Positions 51,871-61,656 are shown, numbered from the stretch's first letter. The stretch: DNA of 64,000 bases from JAXGZG01 sp050952065 (GCA_050952065.1 JBMNKF010000008.1:74787-138786); one strand, 5' to 3'. The notes: a model not told the origin generated them from the sequence alone. Program-made: numbers and translations.

Positions 51871-53913
51871 GTGACGATATTGTCGCCTGAGGACGCGTCA
51901 AAGAGAGTTCAACACTTGCGCCAGGAAATCAGAGAGCACCAGTATCGTTACTACGCTCTGGATGACCCCGTTATATCGGACCGGGAGTACGATGGGTTGG
52001 TCTCGGAGCTACAGGAACTAGAATCAAGGTTTCCGGAATTGGTGACGCCAGACTCCCCCACTCAGAGAGTTGGAGGGGCGGTATCTTCGGCTTTTCGACC
52101 TATTCCCCACATTAAGCCGGTGTTAAGCCTCTCAAACGCCTTTTCCCATGGAGAAGTGAGGGCCTTCCACGAGAGAGTACGGTCAACTGTGGCTGGGGCC
52201 CCGTTGCAGTATGTGGTGGAGCCCAAGATTGATGGGCTGTCTGTCATCTTGCGCTACCAGGATGGACAGCTGAACCTGGGGCTCACGAGGGGTGACGGAT
52301 ACACCGGAGAGGATGTAACCGCCAACGTCAGAACCGTGAGGGCTATTCCCCTGAAGCTGAGGGCTTCTCCTGAAGGAGTAGTTCCCGGTTTTCTAGAGGT
52401 TCGAGGTGAGGTGTTCTTGCCTCGCAGGGATTTTGCGGCACTTAACCAAGAACGCCAGGAGAAGGGGTTATCGGTGTTCGCTAACCCAAGAAACGCTGCC
52501 GCGGGATCCTTGAGACAGATCGACCCTAAGGTTACGGCTGAAAGGCCTCTTGGAGCGCTTTTCTATGAGATAAGGGCTATGAGTGGTGGAAATTCGGATG
52601 CTCTCAATATCAAGACCGAGATGGATGTGTTGAAAGCTCTCAAAGAATTTGGCTTTGCCGTGCCAGAACACGTGTTGTGTTCTTCTCTGGATGAACTTCT
52701 TGACGCGATCTCCGCGTGGGAGGAAAAACGGCACGACCTTTCTTACGATACAGACGGTATGGTTATAAAACTGAACGATCTTGAATTGGGTCAGAGGATG
52801 GGCGCCACATCCCACTTTCCCAGGTCACAATTGGCGTACAAATTTCCTGCAGAGCAAGTTGAGACCAGGGTGTTAGACATTGTCGTGCAGGTGGGGCGCA
52901 CCGGAGTGCTTACGCCCACTGCCGTCTTGGAGCCGGTGCGAATCTCGGGCTCAACAGTGTCAAGGGCGACCCTTCATAATGAGGACGTTATCCAGGAGAA
53001 GGATGTTCGCATAGGTGACTATGTGATACTCCATAAGGCCGGAGAAGTAATACCCGAGATAATCTCGGTTCTAAAAGAGAAGAGGACCGGAAACGAGAGG
53101 GTATTTGTCATGCCGGAGCGTTGTCCTGTATGCGGTTCTGACGCTGTAAGGATGACGGGTGAGGTTGCCAGGCGATGCACGGGGGTTGCGTGCCCGGCCC
53201 AAGTCCGTAGGATGCTAATACACTTCGCTTCCAGGGACGCCATGGACATCCGCGGTCTTGGCCCTTCTGTGGTAGATGCCCTTCTAGATGCAGGATTGGT
53301 CAAGGACGCAGGCGACTTGTACCGGTTAACGACCGATGATGTCCGGAAGATCCCTCGCCAAGGGGAAAAGTCTGCTGAGAATCTCATAGCCGCCATTGAA
53401 GCCTCAAAGAGCCGCCAGTTAGCCAGGGTCATCTACGCGTTGGGTATAAGGCACGTAGGACAAAGGGCGTCCCAAGCGTTGGCCGACAAGTTTGGATCCT
53501 TCGATGCTCTCATGTCGGCCAAAGCCGAGGAGATCGAGTCTGTGCCCGATATAGGAGCCGAGACAGCCAAGTCAATCGTTTCGGCCAGGAATCAAGAAGG
53601 TTTGAGGACGCTTGTAGCCAAGCTCAAAGATGCTGGTATTGCCGGCGTACTTGACGTATCTTCTGCCAAGGTACCAACAGAAGGGCCCCTTTCCGGAAAA
53701 ACGCTGGTGATAACCGGGACGCTTCCCGGAATGACCAGAAGCCAGGCAGAAGAGCTCGTAAGGGAACTGGGTGGCAAGGTTTCTTCGTCGGTGTCCAGCA
53801 ATACGTATGCGGTTATCGCAGGAGACGACCCCGGCTCCAAACTGGATAAGGCCAGGGTGCTGGGAGTCAGAGTGATGACGCCCCAGGAGTTCAAGAGTAT
53901 GGCGGACAGATAA
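51871..53913 (+). CDS. ligA: NAD-dependent DNA ligase LigA
   Basis: About 680 residues. Ia domain (RQEIREHQYRYYALDDPVISDREYD), adenylation Lys in PKIDGLSV (about residue 120), OB fold (VGRTGVLTPTAVLEPV), four-Cys zinc site (CPVCGSDAVR ... RCTGVACPAQ), HhH region and a C-terminal BRCT domain (LSGKTLVITGTLPGMTRSQAEELVRELGGKVSSSVS...). GTG 51871 is preferred by ribosome-site spacing (GGGGAGG); ATG 51862 is the alternative. Follows pcrA, a frequent Bacillota pairing. Confidence 0.96.
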   Translation: MTILSPEDASKRVQHLRQEIREHQYRYYALDDPVISDREYDGLVSELQELESRFPELVTPDSPTQRVGGAVSSAFRPIPHIKPVLSLSNAFSHGEVRAFHERVRSTVAGAPLQYVVEPKIDGLSVILRYQDGQLNLGLTRGDGYTGEDVTANVRTVRAIPLKLRASPEGVVPGFLEVRGEVFLPRRDFAALNQERQEKGLSVFANPRNAAAGSLRQIDPKVTAERPLGALFYEIRAMSGGNSDALNIKTEMDVLKALKEFGFAVPEHVLCSSLDELLDAISAWEEKRHDLSYDTDGMVIKLNDLELGQRMGATSHFPRSQLAYKFPAEQVETRVLDIVVQVGRTGVLTPTAVLEPVRISGSTVSRATLHNEDVIQEKDVRIGDYVILHKAGEVIPEIISVLKEKRTGNERVFVMPERCPVCGSDAVRMTGEVARRCTGVACPAQVRRMLIHFASRDAMDIRGLGPSVVDALLDAGLVKDAGDLYRLTTDDVRKIPRQGEKSAENLIAAIEASKSRQLARVIYALGIRHVGQRASQALADKFGSFDALMSAKAEEIESVPDIGAETAKSIVSARNQEGLRTLVAKLKDAGIAGVLDVSSAKVPTEGPLSGKTLVITGTLPGMTRSQAEELVRELGGKVSSSVSSNTYAVIAGDDPGSKLDKARVLGVRVMTPQEFKSMADR

Positions 53914-53925
53914 GGGGAGATGTTT

Positions 53926-54237
53926 GTGGAAATCGACGTTTCGCACTTGGCTAGATTGGCAGGCCTTCGTTTCACAGAGAAGGGCATGGCAGAAGTGGCA
54001 GAATATCTCCGCCATGCTCTTGAAGCTATAAATAGACTGCCGGAGTCGCATCTGGAAGAGGTTCCTCCGACCTTTTGGGTGGGCGATGTCGAACCCATCA
54101 TTCTTGATGCCGATTCTCCTCGCCCGGGCATAAGACATGAAGACGTAATGGCCATCGCCCCGGCTAGAGATGGCCCCTATATACTGGTGCCCAGAGAGGA
54201 TGAGGGCAAGGATACCCAAGAGAAGAAGAGCGATTAG
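53926..54237 (+). CDS. gatC: Asp-tRNA(Asn)/Glu-tRNA(Gln) amidotransferase subunit C
   Basis: About 103 residues; scaffolds the GatA-GatB contact. Visible: IDVSHLARLAGLRFTEKGMAEVAEYLRHALEAINRL and the C-terminal PGIRHEDVMAIAPARDGPYILVP region that wraps GatA. GTG 53926 has GGGGAG 6 bp upstream; ATG 53920 sits too close to it. Confidence 0.93.
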   Translation: MEIDVSHLARLAGLRFTEKGMAEVAEYLRHALEAINRLPESHLEEVPPTFWVGDVEPIILDADSPRPGIRHEDVMAIAPARDGPYILVPREDEGKDTQEKKSD

Positions 54238-54250
54238 GAGCTGATCGACC

Positions 54251-55747
54251 GTGGAGATTTGGGAACTTGGCGCAAGGAAAATACTCTCGATGGTGGAGGC
54301 AAGAGAGGTTACCGCTCAGGAAGTCTTGGATTCGTTCTTGGCCAGGACTTTCGAAGTCGATCCCGACATTGCGGCATATCTAGAGGTAATCGAGCCTGAC
54401 GCCCGGTTTAGCGCAGCCAAGATAGACGCTCTTCTTCTGCGAGGGGATTCGCCCGGACTTTTGGCCGGTCTTCCATGTGCCGTCAAGGACAACATGAGCG
54501 TCATCGGTGCCAAACTCACCTGTGGGTCAAGGATACTGAAAGGGTACGTGGCGCCATACGATGCTACTGCTGTGAGGCGCCTTCGGAACCAGGGGGCAAC
54601 AATTACGGGCAAGACGAATCTCGACGAGTTCGCCATGGGGTCTTCCACCGAGACCTCGGCTTTTGGCCCTACCGGCAATCCATGGGATCTGGATAGGGTG
54701 CCGGGCGGGTCAAGCGGCGGTTCGGCAGCCGCAGTCGCCGCCGGGATGGTTCCTGTTGCCCTGGGTTCCGATACGGGAGGCTCCATCAGACAACCGGCTG
54801 CCTTCACTGGGATATGCGGCCTCAAGCCCACTTACGGCCTGGTATCCCGTTATGGGGCGCAAGGCTTTGCTCCGTCCATGGATACCATTGGTCCCTTTGG
54901 AACCAACGTTTGGGATTGTGCTTTGGTGTTGGAAGCTATCGCTGGGCCCGACATTAACGACAGCAGGACAACGAGACGCGAAAGAATCCCCTACACCGAG
55001 AGACTAGGAAAGCCCATCAAAGGACTTCGAGCAGGAGTTCCTAAGGAGTTTGTGTCCGAAGGCATCGATTCAGGCGTAATGGCGACGTTCAACGAAGCCA
55101 TTGCGCTCCTTTCTGAGTTGGGTGTCGTAGTGGAAGAGATATCAATTCCAAGCATTCAGTACGCCAGAGATATGTACCGCGTCCTCTCGTCATGCGAGGC
55201 CGCTTCCACCCTTGCCAGATTTGACGGCGTGAGGTACGGATTCCGAGCCCCGTCTATAGGCATGAGCGACATGTATTTGGAGACCAGAACCCAGGGATTC
55301 GGCCAGGAAGCAAAACGCCGGATCATGCTTGGTACAGTGGCCCTATCGTCCGGATATTACGACAAGTACTACCTTAAGGCGGCCAGATTCAGGACTGCTC
55401 TCATCCGTGACTTCCAAGAGGCCTTTGGGCATTACGACGTTCTACTAACGCCGTCTGCCTCTACGGTTGCCTTCAAAAGAGGACAGTCTCAAGACTCGTT
55501 GGGATTGTCTTCGGGAGAGACCCTTACGTGCCCCGCCAACTTGGTGGGTATTCCAGCGCTGTCTGTACCTATGGGTTTCGCGCCTGATTCTCTCCTGCCT
55601 TGCGGTCTTCAGATTATGGGCAAGTACTATGACGAAGAGACGGTGCTCAACATGGGATTTGCATTTGAGGAAGCCCTGGGGGATGAAGTATCCACAAGGC
55701 TATCTGAGATGAGGCGGAACCTTCTTAGGGAGTGTGACCTAGTATGA
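54251..55747 (+). CDS. gatA: Asp-tRNA(Asn)/Glu-tRNA(Gln) amidotransferase subunit A
   Basis: Amidase-signature glutaminase producing ammonia for transamidation, 498 residues. Catalytic Lys in PCAVKDNMSV (about 79), the cis-Ser and nucleophile Ser in GGSSGGSAAAVAAGMVPVALGSDTGGSIRQPAAF. Further family regions: FDGVRYGFRAPS and NLVGIPALSVPMGF. GTG 54251. The stop overlaps the gatB ATG by 4 bp. Confidence 0.95.
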   Translation: MEIWELGARKILSMVEAREVTAQEVLDSFLARTFEVDPDIAAYLEVIEPDARFSAAKIDALLLRGDSPGLLAGLPCAVKDNMSVIGAKLTCGSRILKGYVAPYDATAVRRLRNQGATITGKTNLDEFAMGSSTETSAFGPTGNPWDLDRVPGGSSGGSAAAVAAGMVPVALGSDTGGSIRQPAAFTGICGLKPTYGLVSRYGAQGFAPSMDTIGPFGTNVWDCALVLEAIAGPDINDSRTTRRERIPYTERLGKPIKGLRAGVPKEFVSEGIDSGVMATFNEAIALLSELGVVVEEISIPSIQYARDMYRVLSSCEAASTLARFDGVRYGFRAPSIGMSDMYLETRTQGFGQEAKRRIMLGTVALSSGYYDKYYLKAARFRTALIRDFQEAFGHYDVLLTPSASTVAFKRGQSQDSLGLSSGETLTCPANLVGIPALSVPMGFAPDSLLPCGLQIMGKYYDEETVLNMGFAFEEALGDEVSTRLSEMRRNLLRECDLV

Positions 55748-57189
55748 CTCAGAAGCGCTACGAGATGATGGTTGGCTTGGAGGTTCACGTTGCCCTGAAC
55801 TCCCAGAGCAAGATGTTCTGCCGCTGCTCGTCAAGGTTCGGCGATCCCCCCAACACCAATGTGTGCCCAGTGTGTTTAGGGTTGCCCGGAGGGCTGCCCG
55901 TTCCAAACCAAGAAGCTGTCAGACTTGGCGTTAGGGCTGCTCTGGCCCTTAACTGTGAGGTCCACCGCCGAACCAGATTCGACAGGAAGAACTATTTCTA
56001 CCCGGACTTGACTAAAGGCTACCAGATCACTCAAGTATACGAACCCCTGGGCACCAACGGATATATAGACGTTGGAAATCCCCCCAAAAGAATTCGGATT
56101 AAGCGGCTGCACCTTGAGGAGGACACCGGAAAATCGCTTCATGCGGGGGATGACATAACTACGGCCAGTTATACTCTTATGGACTTCAACCGTAGCGGTG
56201 TGCCTTTAGTAGAAATAGTGTCCGAGCCCCATATCTCCACACCCGAAGAGGCTCGCCAATACTTGGAGAAAATGCAACGGACCCTGTATTTCGCCGGAGT
56301 CTCCGATGTAAAGATGGAAGAGGGCTCTATGCGTGTTGACTGCAACATTTCGGTGAGACCTTCAGGTGCGAAGACGCCCGGAGCTCGAGTAGAACTCAAG
56401 AACCTGAGCTCTTTACGTGCCGTGACCCGGGCTTTGGCATACGAATACCAGCGTCAAGTAGCTTTGGTGGATCGGGGAGAAGAAGTCCCTCAGGAAACCA
56501 GGCATTGGGATGAGGGCAAGGAAGTTACCTTTCCCCTGCGCCAAAAAGACGCCACTGTGGACTACTGGTCTTTCCCGGAGCCTGACATGGCCTATCTTGA
56601 GCTGTCTTCGGAGTTCATTCAGGAAGTACGAGATAACATGCCCGAGTTGCCTAGCGAAATAGTGGGAAGGTACGTGAATCAGCTGGGGCTTCCCGAATAT
56701 GACGCGGAAGTGCTCACTCAGAGCCCAAGTTTGGTGCATTTTTTCGACAGTTGTGTGAGATTAGGGGCGCAGCCTAAGACAGTCTCCAACTGGGTGATGG
56801 GGGACCTTCTAGGCTATATGAAAGCCAAGGGGCTCACTCATGACCAAATTCCTGTGTCATCTGAGAATCTGGTGAGCATGATAGGTTTGATCGAAAAGGA
56901 GGTTATCAGCGGCAAGATTGCCAAGGATGTCTTGATCAAGATGATTGAGACCGGCAAGACTCCTGAAGCAATAGTAGAGGAGGAAGGGCTAAAGCAGGTT
57001 TCTGACGAAGCCAGTCTCCTTGCCGTTGTGGACTCAGTTATTGAATCCAATGCGGCAGCCGTCGCTGATCTTAAGGCGGGAAAGGACAAGGCCTTGGGGT
57101 TTCTGGTTGGCCAAGTCATGAAAGCGACCAAGGGCAAAGCTAACCCCGCAAAGGTGAACATAATGCTGAAGAAGAAGATACTATCGTAA
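55744..57189 (+). CDS. gatB: Asp-tRNA(Asn)/Glu-tRNA(Gln) amidotransferase subunit B
   Basis: Kinase/transamidase subunit, 481 residues. Visible: GLEVHVALNSQSKMFCRC, NTNVCPVCLGLPGGLPVPN, DRKNYFYPDLTKGYQITQ, LEEDTGKSLH, DFNRSGVPLVEIVSEPH and a C-terminal YqeY-like helical domain (AIVEEEGLKQVSDEASLLAVVDSVI). A complete GatCAB operon implies indirect Gln-tRNA and/or Asn-tRNA synthesis. Confidence 0.96.
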   Translation: MTQKRYEMMVGLEVHVALNSQSKMFCRCSSRFGDPPNTNVCPVCLGLPGGLPVPNQEAVRLGVRAALALNCEVHRRTRFDRKNYFYPDLTKGYQITQVYEPLGTNGYIDVGNPPKRIRIKRLHLEEDTGKSLHAGDDITTASYTLMDFNRSGVPLVEIVSEPHISTPEEARQYLEKMQRTLYFAGVSDVKMEEGSMRVDCNISVRPSGAKTPGARVELKNLSSLRAVTRALAYEYQRQVALVDRGEEVPQETRHWDEGKEVTFPLRQKDATVDYWSFPEPDMAYLELSSEFIQEVRDNMPELPSEIVGRYVNQLGLPEYDAEVLTQSPSLVHFFDSCVRLGAQPKTVSNWVMGDLLGYMKAKGLTHDQIPVSSENLVSMIGLIEKEVISGKIAKDVLIKMIETGKTPEAIVEEEGLKQVSDEASLLAVVDSVIESNAAAVADLKAGKDKALGFLVGQVMKATKGKANPAKVNIMLKKKILS

Positions 57190-57231
57190 ACGGAAGGCAT
57201 AGTGTGTATCGGGTAGAGAGGAGGTTCGGGA

Positions 57232-58164
57232 ATGGACAGATATGAGGGACTGGCGAGGGTTGCGGATAGCCTCACTGATTCCCGAGTGCTTCTCAGAGAA
57301 CCCATGTCAAGACACACCTCATTTAGGATTGGCGGCCCTTGCGATGTCCTTGTTCTCCCCAACACAACTGAAGACGCAATCAAGGTCTGGACTGTATGCC
57401 AAAAGGAGTCCATTCCGTGCTACATAATCGGCAATGGCACTAACCTGCTGGTGCGGGACGGAGGGGTGCGGGGCTGTCTGATTAAAATGGCCCCTGGGCT
57501 CAACGGGGTCTCACAGAATGGCACGTCTTCTTTGTATGTTCGTTCAGGGACGCTGCTCCCTCGTCTTGTGCAGGCGGCACTCGACTACAGTCTATCGGGC
57601 CTGGAGTTTGCCGTAGGGATTCCGGGAAGCGTCGGAGGGGCTATCTCGATGAATGCCGGGGCCTACGATGGTGATTTCGGATCCCTGGTGAACCGCGTCG
57701 AAGCCTTTTCTTTGTCTGAAGGCACGAGATGGCTGAACAGAGAAGAGCTCGAGTTCTCCTACCGCCATTCCCTGTTCCAGACACGCCAAGACTTACTGGT
57801 CTTAGGGGTGGAACTAATCCTGACTCCAGGGGACCGGCAGGGCATCTACCGTCTGATGCGCAGCCGTGCAAAGGAACGCGAAGAAAAACAGCCTTTGGAC
57901 ATGCCATCGGCAGGGAGTGCCTTTAGACGTCCCGCCGGCCATTATGTGGGCTATATGATCGAACAGCTGGGGCTGAAAGGTTTCTCCTGCGGAGGCGCTC
58001 AAGTCTCCCCAAAGCATGCAGGCTTCATAGTCAACACGGGAAATGCCACGGCCAAAGACGTTCTGAACCTGATGGTCCTGATACAACAGAAGGTTAAAGA
58101 AGCCTACGGCGTGTGGCTTGAACCGGAAATAATGGTTATTGGGGATGACGAACCCGAGAGTTGA
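57232..58164 (+). CDS. murB: UDP-N-acetylenolpyruvoylglucosamine reductase MurB
   Basis: FAD enzyme making UDP-MurNAc, 310 residues. Visible: MSRHTSFRIGGPCDVLVLP, YIIGNGTNLLVRDGGVRG, EFAVGIPGSVGGAISMNAGAYDGDF, YRHSLFQ, PSAGSAFRRP (catalytic Ser) and QVSPKHAGFIVN with final LEPEIMVIG. ATG 57232 follows GAGGAGG. The TGA overlaps the rlmD start. Confidence 0.95.
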   Translation: MDRYEGLARVADSLTDSRVLLREPMSRHTSFRIGGPCDVLVLPNTTEDAIKVWTVCQKESIPCYIIGNGTNLLVRDGGVRGCLIKMAPGLNGVSQNGTSSLYVRSGTLLPRLVQAALDYSLSGLEFAVGIPGSVGGAISMNAGAYDGDFGSLVNRVEAFSLSEGTRWLNREELEFSYRHSLFQTRQDLLVLGVELILTPGDRQGIYRLMRSRAKEREEKQPLDMPSAGSAFRRPAGHYVGYMIEQLGLKGFSCGGAQVSPKHAGFIVNTGNATAKDVLNLMVLIQQKVKEAYGVWLEPEIMVIGDDEPES

Positions 58165-59540
58165 CAGGGAATCTTGCCGAGGTCACGGGACTTAATCACA
58201 GGGGCGAAGGGGTAGGCCGGGTTCTTCAGGGCCCCGACCGTGGGCTCGTTGTGTTCTTGTCTGGGACTGTCCCCGGCGATGTTGTACAGTATTCAGTCAT
58301 CGAGCGGAAGAAAGGTTACCTGAGAGGGCGTCTCGTGAAGGTCCTCGAATCAGGGCCGGGGAGAGTAGGCGAGATTTGCGCCGTTGGCGCCCGTTGCGGC
58401 GGGTGTACGTGGCAGCACATGGAATACGATCTCCAGCTTCAGTGGAAACGCAAGATTGTGCTAGAAGCCCTCAGCCGGATAGCACGCATCAGGGACTTGG
58501 AGGTTCGACCTTGCATCCCTTCGCCCGAGATCTTCGGCTACAGGAACAAAGTGGAAGTCCCAGTGTCAATAGATAATGGCCAGATAGTGGCGGGTTTTTA
58601 CGAGCCCTATACACACCGGGTTGTTCCTTCGGAGAATTGTGCTTTGGAGCACCCCCTAGCACGAGAGGTCGTCAGCATTCTCGTGGGTGAGATCCGCAAC
58701 CGCAACTATTCCGTTTACAACGAGAGAACCGGGAGAGGTTTGGTCCGTCACGTCGTTGCGCGGGTTGCTCCAAGCACTGGAGAACGCATGGCCGTTCTTG
58801 TTGTGAACGGGCGGGCGGTCCCTGGAGAGTCTGACTTAGCCGCACACCTTGTCCGGTCGCTTCCTGGCCTCCAGAGTGTTGTGCTGAACATCAACACTGA
58901 GAGAACCAACATCATACTTGGGGAGCGCCAGAGAGTTCTTTCGGGCAGGCCCTACATACAAGATGTGTTGGGTTCGAACGAACTGGGCCACCTAAAGTTC
59001 CGGATCTCGGCTCATTCCTTTTACCAGGTCAACTCGAGGCAGGCTGTTCGACTGTATCAAGAAGCCTTTAGCGCTGCCCGGATTACGCCCGATGATGTTG
59101 TCTACGACGTGTATTCCGGCATAGGGACTATCACTCTGTTCGCCGCCAGAAGATCTGCTTTCGCCGTTGGCATAGAGGAAGTCCGCTCCGCAGTGGTTGA
59201 CGCCAAGAAGAACGCCCAAGTGAACGGGATTGATAATGTCCGCTTCATTCAAGGCAAGGCTGAAAAGGTGCTTCCTGCCCTGGTCAAAAACACCCGTAGA
59301 CCCCCAGTGGTAATACTTGACCCACCAAGAGGAGGCGCCGACGAACGTGCCCTAATAGCCATCAGCAAGTTCCGGCCGAGAGCCATTGTGTATGTTTCGT
59401 GCAACCCCGCTACTTTGGCCAGAGACCTCATTACTCTCACTGAGCGTGGCTGGGTGCCCCAGTTCTGTCAGCCAATCGATATGTTTCCCGTGACGCCGCA
59501 ACCTGGGTGTCACCTGTGCGTTCCTTTTCCGGAGAACTGA
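58161..59540 (+). CDS. rlmD: 23S rRNA (uracil-5-)-methyltransferase RlmD/RumA-like, foreign C-terminus
   Basis: SAM-dependent m5U methyltransferase. TRAM domain at the N-terminus; Fe-S Cys CAVGARCGGCTWQHM with a later Cys in SENCAL; SFYQVNSRQAVRLYQEAF; DVYSGIGTITLFAA (SAM); ILDPPRGGADE; catalytic Cys in IVYVSCNPATLARD. Homologues end ...QPVDMFPHTxHVExVxLL; here PIDMFPVTPQ is followed by an unrelated PGCHLCVPFPEN and a stop. The true end is thus lost at about nt 59,500, at the sequence join. Confidence 0.9.
   Translation: MTGNLAEVTGLNHRGEGVGRVLQGPDRGLVVFLSGTVPGDVVQYSVIERKKGYLRGRLVKVLESGPGRVGEICAVGARCGGCTWQHMEYDLQLQWKRKIVLEALSRIARIRDLEVRPCIPSPEIFGYRNKVEVPVSIDNGQIVAGFYEPYTHRVVPSENCALEHPLAREVVSILVGEIRNRNYSVYNERTGRGLVRHVVARVAPSTGERMAVLVVNGRAVPGESDLAAHLVRSLPGLQSVVLNINTERTNIILGERQRVLSGRPYIQDVLGSNELGHLKFRISAHSFYQVNSRQAVRLYQEAFSAARITPDDVVYDVYSGIGTITLFAARRSAFAVGIEEVRSAVVDAKKNAQVNGIDNVRFIQGKAEKVLPALVKNTRRPPVVILDPPRGGADERALIAISKFRPRAIVYVSCNPATLARDLITLTERGWVPQFCQPIDMFPVTPQPGCHLCVPFPEN
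59496..59505. other. sequence discontinuity (chimeric join or prophage boundary)
   Basis: Left of here lies the conserved tail of rlmD; right of here is an open phage-tail frame that has no start of its own and lies in another phase. Base composition becomes more A+T-rich downstream. No attachment-site repeat, integrase or IS end is visible. Confidence 0.7.
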
Positions 59541-61438
59541 ACCGGGAGTGTACTGCAAACATTATTATGGGGATGCATGCAAATACCTACTACTATGCCG
59601 GAGGCTTTGATGACTGGTTTCTGGAAACGGACTCACAGCTTACAGTAGACGATTTGCTGTTGTATTTTAAGTCGTCTTTACATGCAAACGGTGGGGATGC
59701 AGCTTCGGACGTAGATGCTTTGACAGAGCCTGGTACAGTCACCCTTAAAGCAACAGATGGCGAGTATCCTGCAAGTGGCGTACTTTATACAAAGGCAGTT
59801 CCATGTGCTTTATCAGGCAGCGGTCGTGTAGCTGTCACAAGCGAATATACTGCAGGTGTTACGTCAGTGTCTTTAGTAGAGACCAGCACAAGCGATGATC
59901 TTGAAGAATGGTCAGCATGGCAGGCTGTGGGAACCAGCGGTGAGCTTCAATCTCCAAATCGTCAATATATCAGGTTTCGGGTTACCCTAACCAGCAGCGA
60001 CCCATTGAAGACGCCAAAACTGCTGGAAATACAGCTTCATGACATACCGAAAGCGCCATATGAGAAGTTAGGCTTTGCCCGTCCTGTGATTTTGGACAAA
60101 AGTGGAGCATGGGAAGCTGTTCTTGAAAATGCCTTTGATATTATTGTCACTGGCGAAGTGAACGGTGCGGACACGCTGGAATTCAAACTTCCGTTCCATG
60201 ATCCAAAAAGAAGCGCACTGGAAAATGAAAAGCAAGTGCAGATCGTAAATGACATTTACCGGATCCGTACCTTGACGGACAATAAAAGCGAAGATGGGCG
60301 AGTTATTACGCAAGTATATGCTGAAGCGGTGTTTTACGATCTGTCTTTCAGTGCGGAAAAAGAACCTATGGACTTCAATGCGGATACTGCAGATGTTCCA
60401 ATGAAATATGCACTCCTTGGTACAGGCTGGACAGTAGGAAATGTTACTGTCACTACGAAACGGACATGGCAGTGTACAGAAAAAAACACCTTATCCATCC
60501 TTCGAGCCGTACAGAACATCTATGGCGGCGACCTTGTGTTTGACAGCGCCAACCGCCAGGTACACCTTTTGACTTTCAGCGGTACCGACAGCGGAGCGCT
60601 TTTTTCATATAGAAAGAACCTGAAAAGTATTCAGCGGGTAGTCGATACACGCGAATTAGTGACAAGGCTCTATGCTTATGGAAAGGACGGAATGACCTTC
60701 GCTTCAATTAATGGAGGTAAGGAATACGTGGAAGATTACACTTTTTCCAGTGAAGTGAAGGTGTCGACGCTTGATTGTTCGTCGTTTACAAATCCGTATC
60801 AGATGCTGGAATATGCAAAAATGCGGCTTGCAGAATATTCGAAGCCTCGCGTTTCTTATGTACTGTCTGCAATGGATTTATCTGCACTGACCGGTTATGA
60901 GCACGAAGCATGGAAACTGGGTGATATTGTTACAGTGGACGATAAAGAACTAGGCCTTTTGGTAAAGACACGTGTTGTGCGAAGGCAGTATAACTTGCAG
61001 GAGCCTTGGAAAACAGTGATCGAGCTTTCAACTAAACTGCGGGAACTCGGCGATTCTTCAGCACAGTGGGACAAGGCAGCAGATGCGCTGTCCTCAGCAG
61101 AGTTGGTAAACCGTCAGGAAATTAAAGATATGGTACCATTCAACCATCTGCGCAATTCCAGGGCGGATGATGGTTTTGCCTACTGGGTCAATTCCGGTTT
61201 TGAAGTAGACACTGAGAATGGTGTTTCGGGAACTGCTTCCTTCAAGGCTGTTGGTGTACCTGGTATGACAAAGAGTCTGTCACAGACGGTATATCCAGCA
61301 ACGCGTAAAAGCTACACTTTTTCAGCACAAATTGCTTCCGAAAACCTTGAAAAGGGCGAAAACGGCCAAGTTGGTGTTGAGATAGTCATTGAATACGAGG
61401 ACGGTACAACAGAAACAAGATTTATAGACCTGATTTGA
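59501..61438 (+). CDS. phage tail-associated structural protein, 5' truncated
   Basis: About 645 residues of a minor structural/tail-spike-type protein; the frame opens at the join with no credible ribosome site (GTG 59507 and ATG 59571 are possible but unsupported). FDDWFLETDSQLTVDDLLLYFKSSL is followed by a beta-rich domain and, from about residue 200, a siphophage tail-protein N-domain pattern: VILDKSGAWEAVLENAFDIIVTGEVNGADTLEFKLPF, EKQVQIVNDIYRIRTL, VYAEAVFYDLSF, YAYGKDGMTF, YEHEAWKLGDIVTVDDKELGL. The C-terminus looks like a carbohydrate-binding jelly roll. Probably from a gut-Clostridia-type siphophage (inference). Confidence 0.75.
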   Translation, partial: TWVSPVRSFSGELNRECTANIIMGMHANTYYYAGGFDDWFLETDSQLTVDDLLLYFKSSLHANGGDAASDVDALTEPGTVTLKATDGEYPASGVLYTKAVPCALSGSGRVAVTSEYTAGVTSVSLVETSTSDDLEEWSAWQAVGTSGELQSPNRQYIRFRVTLTSSDPLKTPKLLEIQLHDIPKAPYEKLGFARPVILDKSGAWEAVLENAFDIIVTGEVNGADTLEFKLPFHDPKRSALENEKQVQIVNDIYRIRTLTDNKSEDGRVITQVYAEAVFYDLSFSAEKEPMDFNADTADVPMKYALLGTGWTVGNVTVTTKRTWQCTEKNTLSILRAVQNIYGGDLVFDSANRQVHLLTFSGTDSGALFSYRKNLKSIQRVVDTRELVTRLYAYGKDGMTFASINGGKEYVEDYTFSSEVKVSTLDCSSFTNPYQMLEYAKMRLAEYSKPRVSYVLSAMDLSALTGYEHEAWKLGDIVTVDDKELGLLVKTRVVRRQYNLQEPWKTVIELSTKLRELGDSSAQWDKAADALSSAELVNRQEIKDMVPFNHLRNSRADDGFAYWVNSGFEVDTENGVSGTASFKAVGVPGMTKSLSQTVYPATRKSYTFSAQIASENLEKGENGQVGVEIVIEYEDGTTETRFIDLI

Positions 61439-61448
61439 GGGTGATGAT

Positions 61449-61643
61449 ATGGCATATTTCAATCAGATTGCACACAGTATTTCTCCCAAAAGTATCAGCA
61501 GAGTCAAATCTATCACCATCAGGCTGTGCGTCACTGACTGCATCGGCACAGTGTACTTTACAGACTTATTGCTTCAGGGCGGTTCGGTTTCCACTGGATG
61601 GATCGGGCATGTATGCGAAATCCGGTGGACATTGGACGGGTAA
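61449..61643 (+). CDS. small phage tail-module protein
   Basis: 64 residues, MAYFNQIAHSISPKSISRV then SITIRLCVTDCIGTVYFTDLLLQGG, ending TGWIGHVCEIRWTLDG. The core is homologous to the N-terminal part of the 62652 product (SVTVTLKISDCNGIIYFTDLQLQDGDQLTGY). Starts 10 bp after the tail protein with a weak GAGGGTGATG site. It may be complete or the stub of a longer gene; the erm stop lies only 14 bp beyond. Confidence 0.65.
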   Translation: MAYFNQIAHSISPKSISRVKSITIRLCVTDCIGTVYFTDLLLQGGSVSTGWIGHVCEIRWTLDG

Positions 61644-61656
61644 TGAGCCGCTAAAA

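Noticed and set aside
53572..54219. Long reverse-strand reading frames opposite ligA/gatC (187 and 215 codons).
   Set aside because: They overlap well-supported ligA and gatC, have no ribosome site and no family motifs; shadows of high-GC coding DNA.
59480..59580. Phage attachment site at the join.
   Set aside because: No direct repeat, integrase or tRNA end is present, and the join lies inside a protein-coding C-terminus.
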